A stretch of 52,859 bases of DNA from Gilliamella bombi. Lineage in GTDB: Bacteria; Pseudomonadota; Gammaproteobacteria; Enterobacterales; Orbaceae. A model generated the notes under the pieces. The model was given only the letters and a program-made list of their open reading frames with translations. It was not told the DNA's origin and ran no database searches. Shown here one piece after another: positions 37,966 to 47,037 of the stretch. Within the stretch, counting starts at the first letter, position 1; each line of letters begins with the position of its first letter. Where the stretch lies: assembly GCF_900103255.1 (NCBI RefSeq), contig NZ_FMWS01000055.1:1-52859 (forward strand), in the 5' to 3' direction. The translations under genes and the position numbers were made by a program.

Positions 37966-37991
37966 AATATTGAGGAGCAATCCTCAATATT
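37966..37991 (+). promoter_or_regulatory. Perfect hairpin with GCAA tetraloop after rtcB
   Basis: AATATTGAGGA and TCCTCAATATT form an 11-bp perfect stem closed by GCAA, a GNRA tetraloop. No U run follows. It lies 3 bp past the rtcB stop and 135 bp before the solenoid-protein gene. It could stabilise the rtcB message or act as an attenuator. Confidence 0.6.
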
Positions 37992-38126
37992 GGTGGAAAT
38001 AAAAATATTAAAAACCTTAATTATATCAATGATAAATCTAAAATAATGCATTACTATCATGATTATTCAATTTGATTTAAATAACTAATTAATCATTCTA
38101 ACAATAAAATATTTAAAGGATTAACG

Positions 38127-39734
38127 ATGAAAGAAACTACTCAAAATTCAACGACAGAACCCTCAAATATGGCGACGACTCAACCATTTCCAATGGTATG
38201 GGATAACAATAAAATCAGTATTTATCAATTTTTACTGCCTTATCAACATGCAGAAAAACTGCCTGAAATAGCCCAAACACTTCCTGATGAATCATCTGAT
38301 GATACAAAATTAAAATGGGCAGCAGGGGCGATGGATGGGGTTAGCAATCATCATGGCGCATCATCGGAACACACATGTGTTGAAGAAATTTTAACGTTAC
38401 TAATCACAATATCAACACAACCCAATAAACACGATATCGAAAAACTTTACACCTTAATAAATACGGAAGGTACTTTAAGTTTTATTGATGATTTAAGTGA
38501 TGCAATACCAAAAATTGACATTGATTTTGATAAGTTATATGAATTTACCTATTGGTTAGCAACAAATAGCCCTGATCGTGAAATCATTAAGTTTAGTATT
38601 GCTGTATTAGGATGTTTTACTACCGAACAAACAGACTTATTTTTATTATTAGGCATGCATGAAGAGTTTACCTTATATTCAGCAGTTGCATTACAAAACA
38701 CCTTATCATCACCCGAACAAGTCGAAAATGCCTTAGTTACTTTAGCTAAAAAAGTGGATGGTTGGGGTAGGATCCATATTGTTGAACGATTAGCCGAATA
38801 TCAATTATCATCAACAACTAAAGATTGGTTATTAAGAGCGGGTTATCAAAATAGCGTTATGAACGAATATCTTGCTTATACTTGCGCAACCACAGGTGAA
38901 TTAAATCAGGTTTTAGAACAAGATTATGTTGATTTACCTTTATTAGAATCTGCGGGTGAAATTTTAGAGGCACTCATCATGGGCGGACCAGCCGAAGATA
39001 TGCATTGTTATGAAGAAGGTGCTATTGTTTGTTTAAATTATTTAAAACATTTACTAAAACTACCCTCATTAGCTGAACTCCCCCCTTTACGAACAGTACT
39101 GACTATACGTGATTTTGTTAGCAACCAGCTTAATGAAAGCTATCCTAATTGGAATAAAAAAATAAAAAACGCAATTATTGAAAAAGCAAATAAGTTTATC
39201 CATCAAGATAAATGGTTAGCATTAATTGAACATGATTTAATGACTGATGATAGCAGTAAATTTTACCTAGCTGCTGATCTTTACACACAATTTGGATTTG
39301 ATGCATGGGATGCGCGTTTTGCATATCAAAAAAATCATCAGGGTGAACAGTGGTATTATTTAATGCAAGCCGATGATATACAAAGAGTACAACAAGTTAT
39401 ACAGTTAGCTAGGCAACAATATGACTTTACAAAAATCGCAACTGGGCCAGCGCTAGAATCTGCATTTGGCATCAAATATAAAGCACACCGTGCATTGGAT
39501 GCTATTTTACAAGAGCTCAATCGATTTCCGAGTATGGGTGAAGATCTTATATTAATTGGTCTAAACAGCCCAGTAATACGCAACCGAAACATGGCATTAA
39601 ATGCCATTGAAGCTTGGGATCGACAATGTTGGACAGATAAAATAACGCTTGCCCTGCAAGAACTTATTGCAAATGAACCTAATGATGAAATTAAAAAAAG
39701 GTTAGTAACGCTACTTGCCTCGCACAATAGTTAA
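38127..39734 (+). CDS. Alpha-solenoid (HEAT-like) protein linked to rtcB
   Basis: The 535-residue protein is almost wholly helical, with repeated helix pairs that resemble HEAT-like solenoids (VENALVTLAKKVDGWGRIHI, MNEYLAYTCATTGELNQVLE, IRNRNMALNAIEAWDRQCWT). There is no signal peptide, membrane span or catalytic motif. It follows rtcB in the same orientation with an AAAGGA ribosome site, so it is probably in the RtcR regulon. It could be an RNA-binding or scaffold protein, standing where other rtc operons have Ro60/Rsr; that is inferred from position alone. Confidence 0.65.
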   Translation: MKETTQNSTTEPSNMATTQPFPMVWDNNKISIYQFLLPYQHAEKLPEIAQTLPDESSDDTKLKWAAGAMDGVSNHHGASSEHTCVEEILTLLITISTQPNKHDIEKLYTLINTEGTLSFIDDLSDAIPKIDIDFDKLYEFTYWLATNSPDREIIKFSIAVLGCFTTEQTDLFLLLGMHEEFTLYSAVALQNTLSSPEQVENALVTLAKKVDGWGRIHIVERLAEYQLSSTTKDWLLRAGYQNSVMNEYLAYTCATTGELNQVLEQDYVDLPLLESAGEILEALIMGGPAEDMHCYEEGAIVCLNYLKHLLKLPSLAELPPLRTVLTIRDFVSNQLNESYPNWNKKIKNAIIEKANKFIHQDKWLALIEHDLMTDDSSKFYLAADLYTQFGFDAWDARFAYQKNHQGEQWYYLMQADDIQRVQQVIQLARQQYDFTKIATGPALESAFGIKYKAHRALDAILQELNRFPSMGEDLILIGLNSPVIRNRNMALNAIEAWDRQCWTDKITLALQELIANEPNDEIKKRLVTLLASHNS

Positions 39735-39940
39735 ATGTAACTATTCCTTAAAATAGTACAGCCCAAAAGTAGAAAATTTTCTATGATAAAACTAAAAGAG
39801 GATTTGAATCTGAAAATTAGAAAAGCGTTTACCAACAGGAAAAATCACATGATATAACCATTAAATTTAAAACACTAAAACAGATAGCATAATTTTCTAC
39901 TTGAGTTGTGTACTAACTATGGGGTATTTACATTTTTCAA
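39735..39940. mobile_element. Internally deleted mini-IS of the IS3 type
   Basis: The left end reads TACAGCCCAAAAGTAGAAAA and the right end, in reverse complement, TACACAACTCAAGTAGAAAA. The flanking arms (GTACTATTTTAAGGAATAGT outward on the left; GTACTAACTATGGGGTATTT on the right) match those at 72-122 and 15395-15415. About 120 bp of non-coding DNA lies inside. It begins at the stop codon of the solenoid protein. Confidence 0.75.
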
Positions 39941-39985
39941 AGTATAAAATAGTTGAGCGATTTTCTGGCTGATTTAGGCAATTAA

Positions 39986-40423
39986 TTATTGCTTCAAAGT
40001 AAGCTTACTTGATATTTTTTGTATCCCACCAATAGAATAATGGCAGCATAATAAAATTGCCGGATATATTATAAAATTAAGGGTTATCATTGATGTGACA
40101 CCTAACATCTCCATAATAAAATTTAGATTAAAAATCAATTTATTAGTATCTTCCACAATTAACATAAATAAAATTGGAGACATTAAGGTAATGATAAAAC
40201 CAATTGGCACTGCGCAAATCACTAAAACTATCGGTTGTTTTATTTTATTTAAAAGAAAGATTGAAATCAGAATAAAACAGAAATAACACAAACCATAACA
40301 TATCAAATAATATAATTCTGGTGTGCGATGTTTTGCGATAATCATTCGATAACACCATTGGTAACTTAGATAGGCACCTATAAAGTTAAACAATACGATA
40401 ATTAATAAATTAATTATTTTCAT
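39986..40423 (-). CDS. Four-span membrane protein of unknown function
   Basis: From ATG 40423 (behind AAGGGC) the product has 145 residues and four hydrophobic segments near residues 3-25, 38-60, 65-92 and 103-125. The frame remains open upstream to 40513 and would add MHEYGLQELYRLPSSLEEAV plus ten residues. That lead may be the tail of an older, larger gene. No family is recognised. It is opposite in direction to the RNA-repair genes around it and may be inserted cargo. Confidence 0.55.
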   Translation of the reverse strand: MKIINLLIIVLFNFIGAYLSYQWCYRMIIAKHRTPELYYLICYGLCYFCFILISIFLLNKIKQPIVLVICAVPIGFIITLMSPILFMLIVEDTNKLIFNLNFIMEMLGVTSMITLNFIIYPAILLCCHYSIGGIQKISSKLTLKQ

Positions 40424-40513
40424 TAGTTTGCCCTTATTATCTTCAATCTCTTTTACCGCTTCTTCCAAAGAGCTAGGTAACCGATAAAGTTCTTGTAGAC
40501 CATATTCATGCAA

Positions 40514-40988
40514 AATGTGTACCTAGCTGTGTGAAATTGTCCATCCTTGTAGTAAATAAATTAGCTTCGACATCTTGCTGACTATTTTTTCTACTTTATT
40601 GGTTAAATTGTTATATATGTCATTTTTACACCAACAAAAATAGGACTTTTGGTTGCCACTTACGCATAATGATGCCTCTGTTTCTTATTTAAACATGTGC
40701 TTGATTATATTGCGTTAATTAACCAAATAGCAACTCTATTTTATTGATCTGATGGAGGATAAAAGATATGTGACATTGGCTAACTATTGTCAAGTAAAGC
40801 GATATCAACGTTACCGTCAAACATGGTTAGACATTCACACAGGTGACACGTTTTTACCTGCAGGCAAATCGCATTTTAGATCTAAATCATCATGCTCAAT
40901 GATTTGTTAATGGTAATAGGCAAAAGACTTTAAATGCGTTAAAAATTCAGATATAAAGTAAAATAAATAACCTAAAGGAATAGTTGCA
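40514..40988. other. Gap holding a short orphan ORF and probable gene debris
   Basis: ATG 40752 to stop 40910 encodes 52 residues (MEDKRYVTLANYCQVKRYQR, then YRQTWLDIHTGDTF) with coding-like composition but no clear RBS and no recognised family. The rest shows no gene. The region looks like decayed DNA between the mini-IS side and the nucleotidyltransferase pair. Confidence 0.4.
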
Positions 40989-41744
40989 ATGCAAAACCGC
41001 ATAAAACAAAAGTTAGCAGAATTAGCACAACAACATAATATCCATATACTTTACGCTTGCGAATCAGGCAGTCGGGCGTGGGGGTTTCCATCGCCGAATA
41101 GTGATTATGATGTGCGTTTTATTTATGTGCATCGTTTTGAGAAATACTTAGCCATTGATAACCCTGCTTCACATTTAACTTTTCCTATTGATGATGAGCT
41201 GGATTTGCATGGTTGGGATTTAAAAAAAACTTTACAATTGATCCGCAAATCAAATACTACCCCGTTTGAATGGTTGCAATCACCCATTATTTATCAACAA
41301 AATGCACCAATTGCTAACCAATTATGGCAACTTTGTGCTGATTTTTTTAATGCTCGTGGCAATATTCATCACTATTTAGGGATTGCTAAAAGCGCCTTAC
41401 AAAGCAGTGAAGGGCAGCAGATCGGTATCAAAAAACTGTTTTATGTATTAAGACCTTTATTAAGTGCCAAATGGTGTTTAGAAAAACAGCAAATCGCCCC
41501 CATGGCCATTACGCCATTATTGACACTATTACCTGATGATTTAAGCCAACAAATCAATGATATTATTGCCTTAAAAGCAACCATGACTGAATCAACACCT
41601 ATCACTATCGATCCAAAAATCTTATTGTTTATTGAACAATCCATGATTGAGATTAAAGAAAGTTTACAGGCTATAGACGAACAACATTTTAAGGCTGATA
41701 AGTTAGATTATTTTTTTATACAAACATTAATGAGCTTAAAATAA
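40989..41744 (+). CDS. RlaP-like nucleotidyltransferase 1
   Basis: The 251-residue protein has the polymerase-beta nucleotidyltransferase motif GSRAWGFPSPNSDYDVRF (about residues 28-45), with the GS...G and DxD catalytic elements and a later aspartate (DELDLHGWDL). The family (PF10127 type, RNA-ligase-associated) is often coded beside RtcB or other RNA ligases and is thought to add or rebuild nucleotides at RNA ends. An AAAGGAATAG ribosome site is present. It is 15 bp before a second member of the family. Confidence 0.88.
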   Translation: MQNRIKQKLAELAQQHNIHILYACESGSRAWGFPSPNSDYDVRFIYVHRFEKYLAIDNPASHLTFPIDDELDLHGWDLKKTLQLIRKSNTTPFEWLQSPIIYQQNAPIANQLWQLCADFFNARGNIHHYLGIAKSALQSSEGQQIGIKKLFYVLRPLLSAKWCLEKQQIAPMAITPLLTLLPDDLSQQINDIIALKATMTESTPITIDPKILLFIEQSMIEIKESLQAIDEQHFKADKLDYFFIQTLMSLK

Positions 41745-41759
41745 GACAAGGAAAACTAA

Positions 41760-42821
41760 ATGACAATCGACGATTTAAAAGCACAAAACTTAATCTTATT
41801 TGAAGTGATCAGCGGTAGCCGTGCATTTGGTTTGGCTACTGAAACATCAGATACCGATATTAAAGGAGTTTTTTATCTACCTAAAAATAAGTTTTATGGA
41901 TTGGATTATATTCCACAAATTAATAATGAAACTAATGATATTGTTTATTATGAATTAGGACGATTTGTGGAACTGTTACTGAAAAACAACCCGAATATTT
42001 TAGAAGTGTTAGCCTCGGATCCAAGCTGTATTGTTTATCAGCATCCAATAATGCAGTATTTAACACTCGATCTGTTTTTATCCAAACAGACCAAGCAGAC
42101 CTTTGCCCTCTACGCCATGTCGCAAATAAAGAAAGCCAAAGGATTAAATAAAAAGATTAATAATCCCGTTGCAGTAACACGTAAAACTGTACTGGATTTT
42201 TGTTATATTATCGAAGGTCAACAAGCTTATCCATTAAATGATTGGCTAGCTCAACATAGTTTTAAGCAACATTTATGTGGATTAGTGAATGTGAGGCATG
42301 GGAGAGATTTATATGCGCTGTTTTACGATCCATCAGGAAGCTGTGGTTATCATGGGATAATACAACAGCAAGATTCGACCGAACTGTGTTTATCATCGGT
42401 TGCTATTAATACGCCAGTTATCGCTTATTTAAGTTTTAATCGTGATGGTTTTTCATCGCATTGCCGTGACTATAAAGCTTATTGGCAATGGGTCGAAAAG
42501 CGTAATGAACAGCGTTATCAAAGTAATATTAAAAGTGGCAATGATTTTGATGCTAAAAATATGATGCATACTATTCGTTTATTGCAAGTGGCGCATGAAA
42601 TAATGACTAAAGGCACCATTACCAATAAATGCGCTAATCGCGATGAGCTGCTTGCAATTAAAAATGGTCAATTAAGCTATGATGAGATTATGCATATCGC
42701 AGAAACATTGTTAAGCAAAATTGAAACCGCATCAATCACTTCAATGTTGCCAGAAGCACCTAATTTTACTAAAGCGATTGCACAGTTAGTAAAAATGCGT
42801 GAATTATTATATAACCACTAA
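41760..42821 (+). CDS. RlaP-like nucleotidyltransferase 2
   Basis: The 353-residue protein has the motif GSRAFGLATETSDTDIKGVF (about residues 19-38), giving the same GS...G and DxD pattern as its neighbour. A longer C-terminal helical half is present (KAKGLNKKINNPVAVTRKTV; MMHTIRLLQVAHEIMTKGTI), typical of the long RlaP forms. The two genes are adjacent and likely co-transcribed (AAGGAAAAC RBS). Together with RtcB and RtcR they suggest repair that restores missing bases before ligation. Confidence 0.88.
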   Translation: MTIDDLKAQNLILFEVISGSRAFGLATETSDTDIKGVFYLPKNKFYGLDYIPQINNETNDIVYYELGRFVELLLKNNPNILEVLASDPSCIVYQHPIMQYLTLDLFLSKQTKQTFALYAMSQIKKAKGLNKKINNPVAVTRKTVLDFCYIIEGQQAYPLNDWLAQHSFKQHLCGLVNVRHGRDLYALFYDPSGSCGYHGIIQQQDSTELCLSSVAINTPVIAYLSFNRDGFSSHCRDYKAYWQWVEKRNEQRYQSNIKSGNDFDAKNMMHTIRLLQVAHEIMTKGTITNKCANRDELLAIKNGQLSYDEIMHIAETLLSKIETASITSMLPEAPNFTKAIAQLVKMRELLYNH

Positions 42822-42945
42822 TGATATCGCAAAACAATAACAGTTCATGATTGAATTATAAAAATAATTCAATGAGTTATTTACAATACATGTCATTATG
42901 TTAATTTATTTCACTTCCTTGTGATACTCTAATTTAAGTATGAAA

Positions 42946-43494
42946 TTATTTTAATTTAGATTTTTTGGTTTCTTTTCTTTCTTTTAGCTCTTTTAATTCA
43001 AATTCCCAAACCTGCCAAAAATCCATATTTGTTGGTTCCAAAACATTCATTTCGTGATTAAATTTTACAATATCACTAAATTCATTAACACAATACATAT
43101 CAGCATCATTAATAATTTTCAAGATTGGGATTGCTTTAAGCCCTGTTTCCTGCATAAATTGATGGCCAATAAAATCAAGCCTCATCCAATCAGCACTTAA
43201 TTTAGAGGCTGTATAAGTATGAAAACCATATAAAAATGTCCAAAAAGGTCCCACTGCCATTGCTTGAGGACGACGCCAAATCTCCTCTTTTACTTCAATA
43301 TAAATACCTCTATGGGGAATAGCATCACAATCTTCACCAAGTAAATGAGCAACATATTCATCAGGAAATTTAATTGCCAAACTATTTTCAATATTGCGAA
43401 TATCTTGCAATACTATTTTATCTTCAGCCATTGGAAAAACACTATAATCTCTATCTAAATACTGATTCATTAATAAAATCGTTTTGTCTTCCAT
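42946..43494 (-). CDS. SUKH (SMI1/KNR4)-like protein
   Basis: The 182-residue protein has the SUKH pattern of an N-terminal helix pair (IENSLAIKFPDEYVAHLLGE), then a strand-rich part with tryptophans (GPFWTFLYGFHTY). SUKH proteins are often immunity proteins against contact-dependent toxins. No toxin gene is next to it. Start ATG 43494 is chosen because AGAGGA lies six bases upstream; an ATG at 43500 directly abuts that site. A lysine-rich tail ends the protein. Confidence 0.65.
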   Translation of the reverse strand: MEDKTILLMNQYLDRDYSVFPMAEDKIVLQDIRNIENSLAIKFPDEYVAHLLGEDCDAIPHRGIYIEVKEEIWRRPQAMAVGPFWTFLYGFHTYTASKLSADWMRLDFIGHQFMQETGLKAIPILKIINDADMYCVNEFSDIVKFNHEMNVLEPTNMDFWQVWEFELKELKERKETKKSKLK

Positions 43495-43631
43495 CCTCAT
43501 TCCTCTTTAATTTTTTATTTACCCATTTTTTAAGCAAAATATTATAACTTTTAGGCTATTTTTTAAAAGATATTTTAATTAAATCGATCAACTGGTTGGC
43601 TTTAAAATGGGACAATTATCGTACATTAAAA

Positions 43632-43656
43632 TGGACAATCTTTTTATAGATTGCCC
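43632..43656 (-). terminator. Hairpin after treC
   Basis: GGACAATCT and AGATTGCC pair around TTTTAT just past the treC stop. A weak T run follows on the minus strand. The stretch TTAAAATGG(G)ACAAT occurs twice nearby (43600-43640), which could instead be an IS-end remnant. Confidence 0.45.
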
Positions 43657-43667
43657 ATATCGCTTGC

Positions 43668-45341
43668 TTAATCCGCCTGTTGCAACCAATATATGGCTTC
43701 ATAAGGTCTTAATCTTATTTCAGAGCCTAGCCGATGGTTATCTTGATAATTGCTAAATAATTGTTGCCAATTCAAGAGTTGTAACGAATTAGGTAATGAC
43801 CATGTCAGTGTTTTATCGGTCAGATTTGCTATCACTAGTAATTTTTGATTATGCCACCGCCTGATATAGCACCAATAATCAGCAATATCTGGCGTTAAAT
43901 CTTGATAATCACCAAAAATAAAAATCGGGTACGTTTTGCGTAATTTAATTAAGGTTTGATAGCAATAAAATATCGAATCAGGATCATCGAGTGCCGCTTT
44001 GACATTAATTTGAGGATAATTATTAGCAACCTCAATCCAAGGCTTACCTTTAGTAAAGCCAGCATTGGCTGAATTATCCCATTGCATCGGCGTTCGGCTA
44101 TTGTCTCTGGATTTGCTAGCAAGGATTGCTAAAATTTCTGATTTAGGCATACCATCTGCTATTTTTTCTTGATAAATGTTAAGACTTTCCACATCTTTAT
44201 ATTGTGAAATATCAGTAAAATGAGGATTGGTCATACCGATTTCTTCACCTTGATAAAGATAAGGTGTGCCTTGTAAACCATACAGTAGCATGGCTAACAT
44301 TTTGGCAGATTGTTTGTGATATTGGTTTTCATTACCAAGGCGTGAAACGATACGAGGTTGATCATGATTACACCAAAAAATTGCATTCCAAGCCTTATCT
44401 TGCATGCCTGTTTGCCAATAGCCAAGGATTTTTTTAAGTTCAAGTAAATCAGGTTTAGCCAGCGTCCATTTATCACCGTTTGGATAATCGATTTTTAGAT
44501 GATGAAAGTTAAACGTCATGGTCAATTCTTTACCATCTAAGCTAGCATATTTTTGGCAGTTTTCTAATGTGGTGGATGACATTTCGCCAACCGTTTTAAG
44601 TTGGTTGGGTTGAAAAACATCACGACTGATCTCTTGTAAAAATTCATGAATTTTTGGACCATCGGTATAAAATCGACGACCATCGCCATTTTCATCATCC
44701 AGAAAATCTTGCTGTTTTGAAACTAAATTAATCACATCAAGCCTTAATGCATCAACGCCTTTATCAGCCCAAAATTGACATACTTTTTTGATTTCTTGAC
44801 GAACAGTTGGGTTTTCCCAATTAAGATCGGCTTGCTGTTTAGCAAATAAGTGCAAATAGTACTGTTTTGATTGTTCATGCCATTGCCATGCTTTACCGCC
44901 AAATTTTGACCGCCAATTGTTAGGCTCTGAGCCATCGGCTTTAGCGTCTTTCCAAATATAAAATGAGCGATAAGGACTTGACTTATCTAAGGCTGATTTA
45001 AACCATGGGTGCTGTGTTGAAGTATGATTAAACACCATATCCATCATAATGCGAATACCACGCTCGTGCGCTTGTTTAACCAGTAGTTCGAAATCAGCCA
45101 TTAAACCATAGCTCGGATCTATATCATAATAATCCGACACATCATAACCGTTATCAATTTGTGGGGATGGATAAATCGGCGTTAACCAAATAGCACTAAC
45201 TCCTAAATTTTCAAGATAGTCTAATCGGCTAATAATACCTAATAAATCACCCGTCGAACCAGCGCCACTAGCTTGGAAACTTTTTGGATAGATCTGGTAA
45301 ATAGTACCATTTTGCCACCAAGGGATATCGATTTTATTCAT
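43668..45341 (-). CDS. treC: Trehalose-6-phosphate hydrolase TreC (GH13)
   Basis: TreC splits cytoplasmic trehalose-6-phosphate to glucose and glucose-6-phosphate. The 557-residue protein starts IPWWQNGTIYQIYPKSFQ and shows the GH13 regions DMVFNHTS, ALRLDVINL (nucleophile Asp), TVGEMSST (acid/base Glu) and WCNHDQPR (stabiliser Asp). Length and motifs match E. coli TreC (551). It lies 90 bp downstream of treB and is co-transcribed with it. Confidence 0.96.
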   Translation of the reverse strand: MNKIDIPWWQNGTIYQIYPKSFQASGAGSTGDLLGIISRLDYLENLGVSAIWLTPIYPSPQIDNGYDVSDYYDIDPSYGLMADFELLVKQAHERGIRIMMDMVFNHTSTQHPWFKSALDKSSPYRSFYIWKDAKADGSEPNNWRSKFGGKAWQWHEQSKQYYLHLFAKQQADLNWENPTVRQEIKKVCQFWADKGVDALRLDVINLVSKQQDFLDDENGDGRRFYTDGPKIHEFLQEISRDVFQPNQLKTVGEMSSTTLENCQKYASLDGKELTMTFNFHHLKIDYPNGDKWTLAKPDLLELKKILGYWQTGMQDKAWNAIFWCNHDQPRIVSRLGNENQYHKQSAKMLAMLLYGLQGTPYLYQGEEIGMTNPHFTDISQYKDVESLNIYQEKIADGMPKSEILAILASKSRDNSRTPMQWDNSANAGFTKGKPWIEVANNYPQINVKAALDDPDSIFYCYQTLIKLRKTYPIFIFGDYQDLTPDIADYWCYIRRWHNQKLLVIANLTDKTLTWSLPNSLQLLNWQQLFSNYQDNHRLGSEIRLRPYEAIYWLQQAD

Positions 45342-45431
45342 TGCTTGCTCTTTATTATTTATTATTTATTATTTATTTTTCATAAATTAACCGCTCAATA
45401 ACAAGAACGGTTAATGGTTATTAGCTCGTGT

Positions 45432-46859
45432 TTAACGAATATCTAACGTACCTTTTTTAAGTTTAATTTTATAAACGATCGAAGTTAAAACAATCGGAAC
45501 CACAATTGCCACAATCATCGCCAAAGCATAAATCGACCAATATATCGGCTTTATCGATAAAATACCCGGCAAACCGCCAACCCCAATACCATTAGATAAC
45601 ACACCAAATAAACCACAAATTAACCCGGCTAAAGCTGAACCAACCATGGCGCACAGCATCGGGAATTTATAGCGCAAATTAATACCATACATAGCAGGCT
45701 CGGTTACCCCAAGATAACCTGATATGGCAGCAGGAACCGACACTTCACGCTCATTATGTTTTTTACTAACTAAAATAATACCCACAACAGCCGAAGCTTG
45801 AGCAATATTAGATAAAGCAATAATTGGCCAAATCGGCGTACCGCCCATGCTTTCAGTCATTTGTAAGTCAATTGCAAGGGTTGTATGGTGAATACCAGTA
45901 ATAACCAATGGTGAATAAAAGAAACCAAAAACAGCAGCGCCAATAAAGGCATAATCACCAGTCATTAAATATTTAACAATAAAAGCAATACCATTACCTA
46001 ACATTCTTCCAATTGGACCTAAAAGGAAATGTGCTAAAAACACAGAAACAAGAAGCGCAACAATCGGCACAATCACTAGATTCAAGTAATCAGGTACAAT
46101 TTTGCGTAATCGTGTTTCGATCCAACCCAACGCTAAACCTGCAAAAATAGACGGAATCACCTGCGCTTGATAGCCGACTTTTTCGATACTAAACCAACCA
46201 AAATCCCAAACATCAGGTATTTTACTGCCAAGGTCATAAGCGTTCATCAATTGTGGTGAAACCAAAGTGATGCCTAAAACAATACCTAAAATTGGCGATC
46301 CTCCCATCTTTTTCACGGTAGACCAACAAATGGCAACTGGTAAAAAGTGGAAAATCGCCTCGCAAGGTAACCAAAGTATACTGTAAATTGGCGCTAGCCA
46401 ATGATAGGTTTGTATCAGCGGCTTATCATCAATAGTTGGCATTTCACCAATAATATTACGTAACCCAAGTAATAAACCACCAGCGATTAAAGCTGGTAAT
46501 AATGGCACAAAAATTTCCGCTAAGTTAGAAATAAACCTTTCAAAAAAAGACATATTCTTTTTAGCTGCTACTTTAGTTTGCTCTTTGCTTGCTTCATCTA
46601 AATTTAATTGCTGGATCAATGCTTTGTAATAACTATCAACATTGGTGCCAATGATAACTTGAAACTGTCCAGCATTATTAAAACAACCTTTCACAAAAGG
46701 CAGTTCTTCTATAGCTTGGACATCAGCTAGCTTAGGATCAACTAAGGCAAACCTCAATCTTGTTAAACAGTGAGTGACACTGGCAATATTTTCTTTCCCA
46801 CCAATCAACTCAATTAATTGCATTATCGATTGGCTAGTTAATTGGGAATTTTTAGCCAT
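45432..46859 (-). CDS. treB: Trehalose PTS transporter EIIBC TreB
   Basis: TreB imports trehalose and phosphorylates it to trehalose-6-phosphate. The 475-residue protein has an N-terminal EIIB domain with the phosphorylated cysteine in ASVTHCLTRLRFAL (about residue 27), then the EIIC domain with about ten spans and the ITGIHHTTLAIDLQM motif. E. coli TreB is 473 residues. There is no EIIA domain, so the cellular glucose-type EIIA should supply phosphate. It is first in the operon behind the TreR and CRP sites. Confidence 0.96.
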   Translation of the reverse strand: MAKNSQLTSQSIMQLIELIGGKENIASVTHCLTRLRFALVDPKLADVQAIEELPFVKGCFNNAGQFQVIIGTNVDSYYKALIQQLNLDEASKEQTKVAAKKNMSFFERFISNLAEIFVPLLPALIAGGLLLGLRNIIGEMPTIDDKPLIQTYHWLAPIYSILWLPCEAIFHFLPVAICWSTVKKMGGSPILGIVLGITLVSPQLMNAYDLGSKIPDVWDFGWFSIEKVGYQAQVIPSIFAGLALGWIETRLRKIVPDYLNLVIVPIVALLVSVFLAHFLLGPIGRMLGNGIAFIVKYLMTGDYAFIGAAVFGFFYSPLVITGIHHTTLAIDLQMTESMGGTPIWPIIALSNIAQASAVVGIILVSKKHNEREVSVPAAISGYLGVTEPAMYGINLRYKFPMLCAMVGSALAGLICGLFGVLSNGIGVGGLPGILSIKPIYWSIYALAMIVAIVVPIVLTSIVYKIKLKKGTLDIR

Positions 46860-46960
46860 AAAAGGTCTCCTTTAAATTAGAATTAGCCTTTGTATTTCAC
46901 TAATAATCTGGCTATTTTGAATATAGATTAAGCATAGATTGAATTGATAAATTAATAAAT

Positions 46961-46972
46961 GGGAACGTTCCC
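46961..46972. promoter_or_regulatory. TreR operator
   Basis: GGGAACGTTCCC is a perfect 12-bp palindrome of the LacI-family type and matches the known enteric TreR operator. It lies 102 bp upstream of treB, between treR and treB. Confidence 0.85.
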
Positions 46973-46977
46973 TTTTT

Positions 46978-46993
46978 TGTGATTAATATCACA
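46978..46993. promoter_or_regulatory. CRP-cAMP site of the treBC promoter
   Basis: TGTGATTAATATCACA is a perfect TGTGA-N6-TCACA palindrome. It is upstream of the TreR operator relative to treB, as expected for catabolite activation. Confidence 0.85.
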
Positions 46994-47037
46994 AATTAGA
47001 GCAAAATAAGCACAAATTAAATAAAAATAACTACTGG

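Noticed and set aside
37964..38126. RtcA gene after rtcB
   Set aside because: The downstream gene is a solenoid protein without cyclase motifs, so no RtcA is called.
43600..43640. Direct repeats TTAAAATGGGACAAT / TTAAAATGGACAAT as IS21-like end
   Set aside because: Only two short repeats and no transposase trace; a treC terminator explains part of the sequence.
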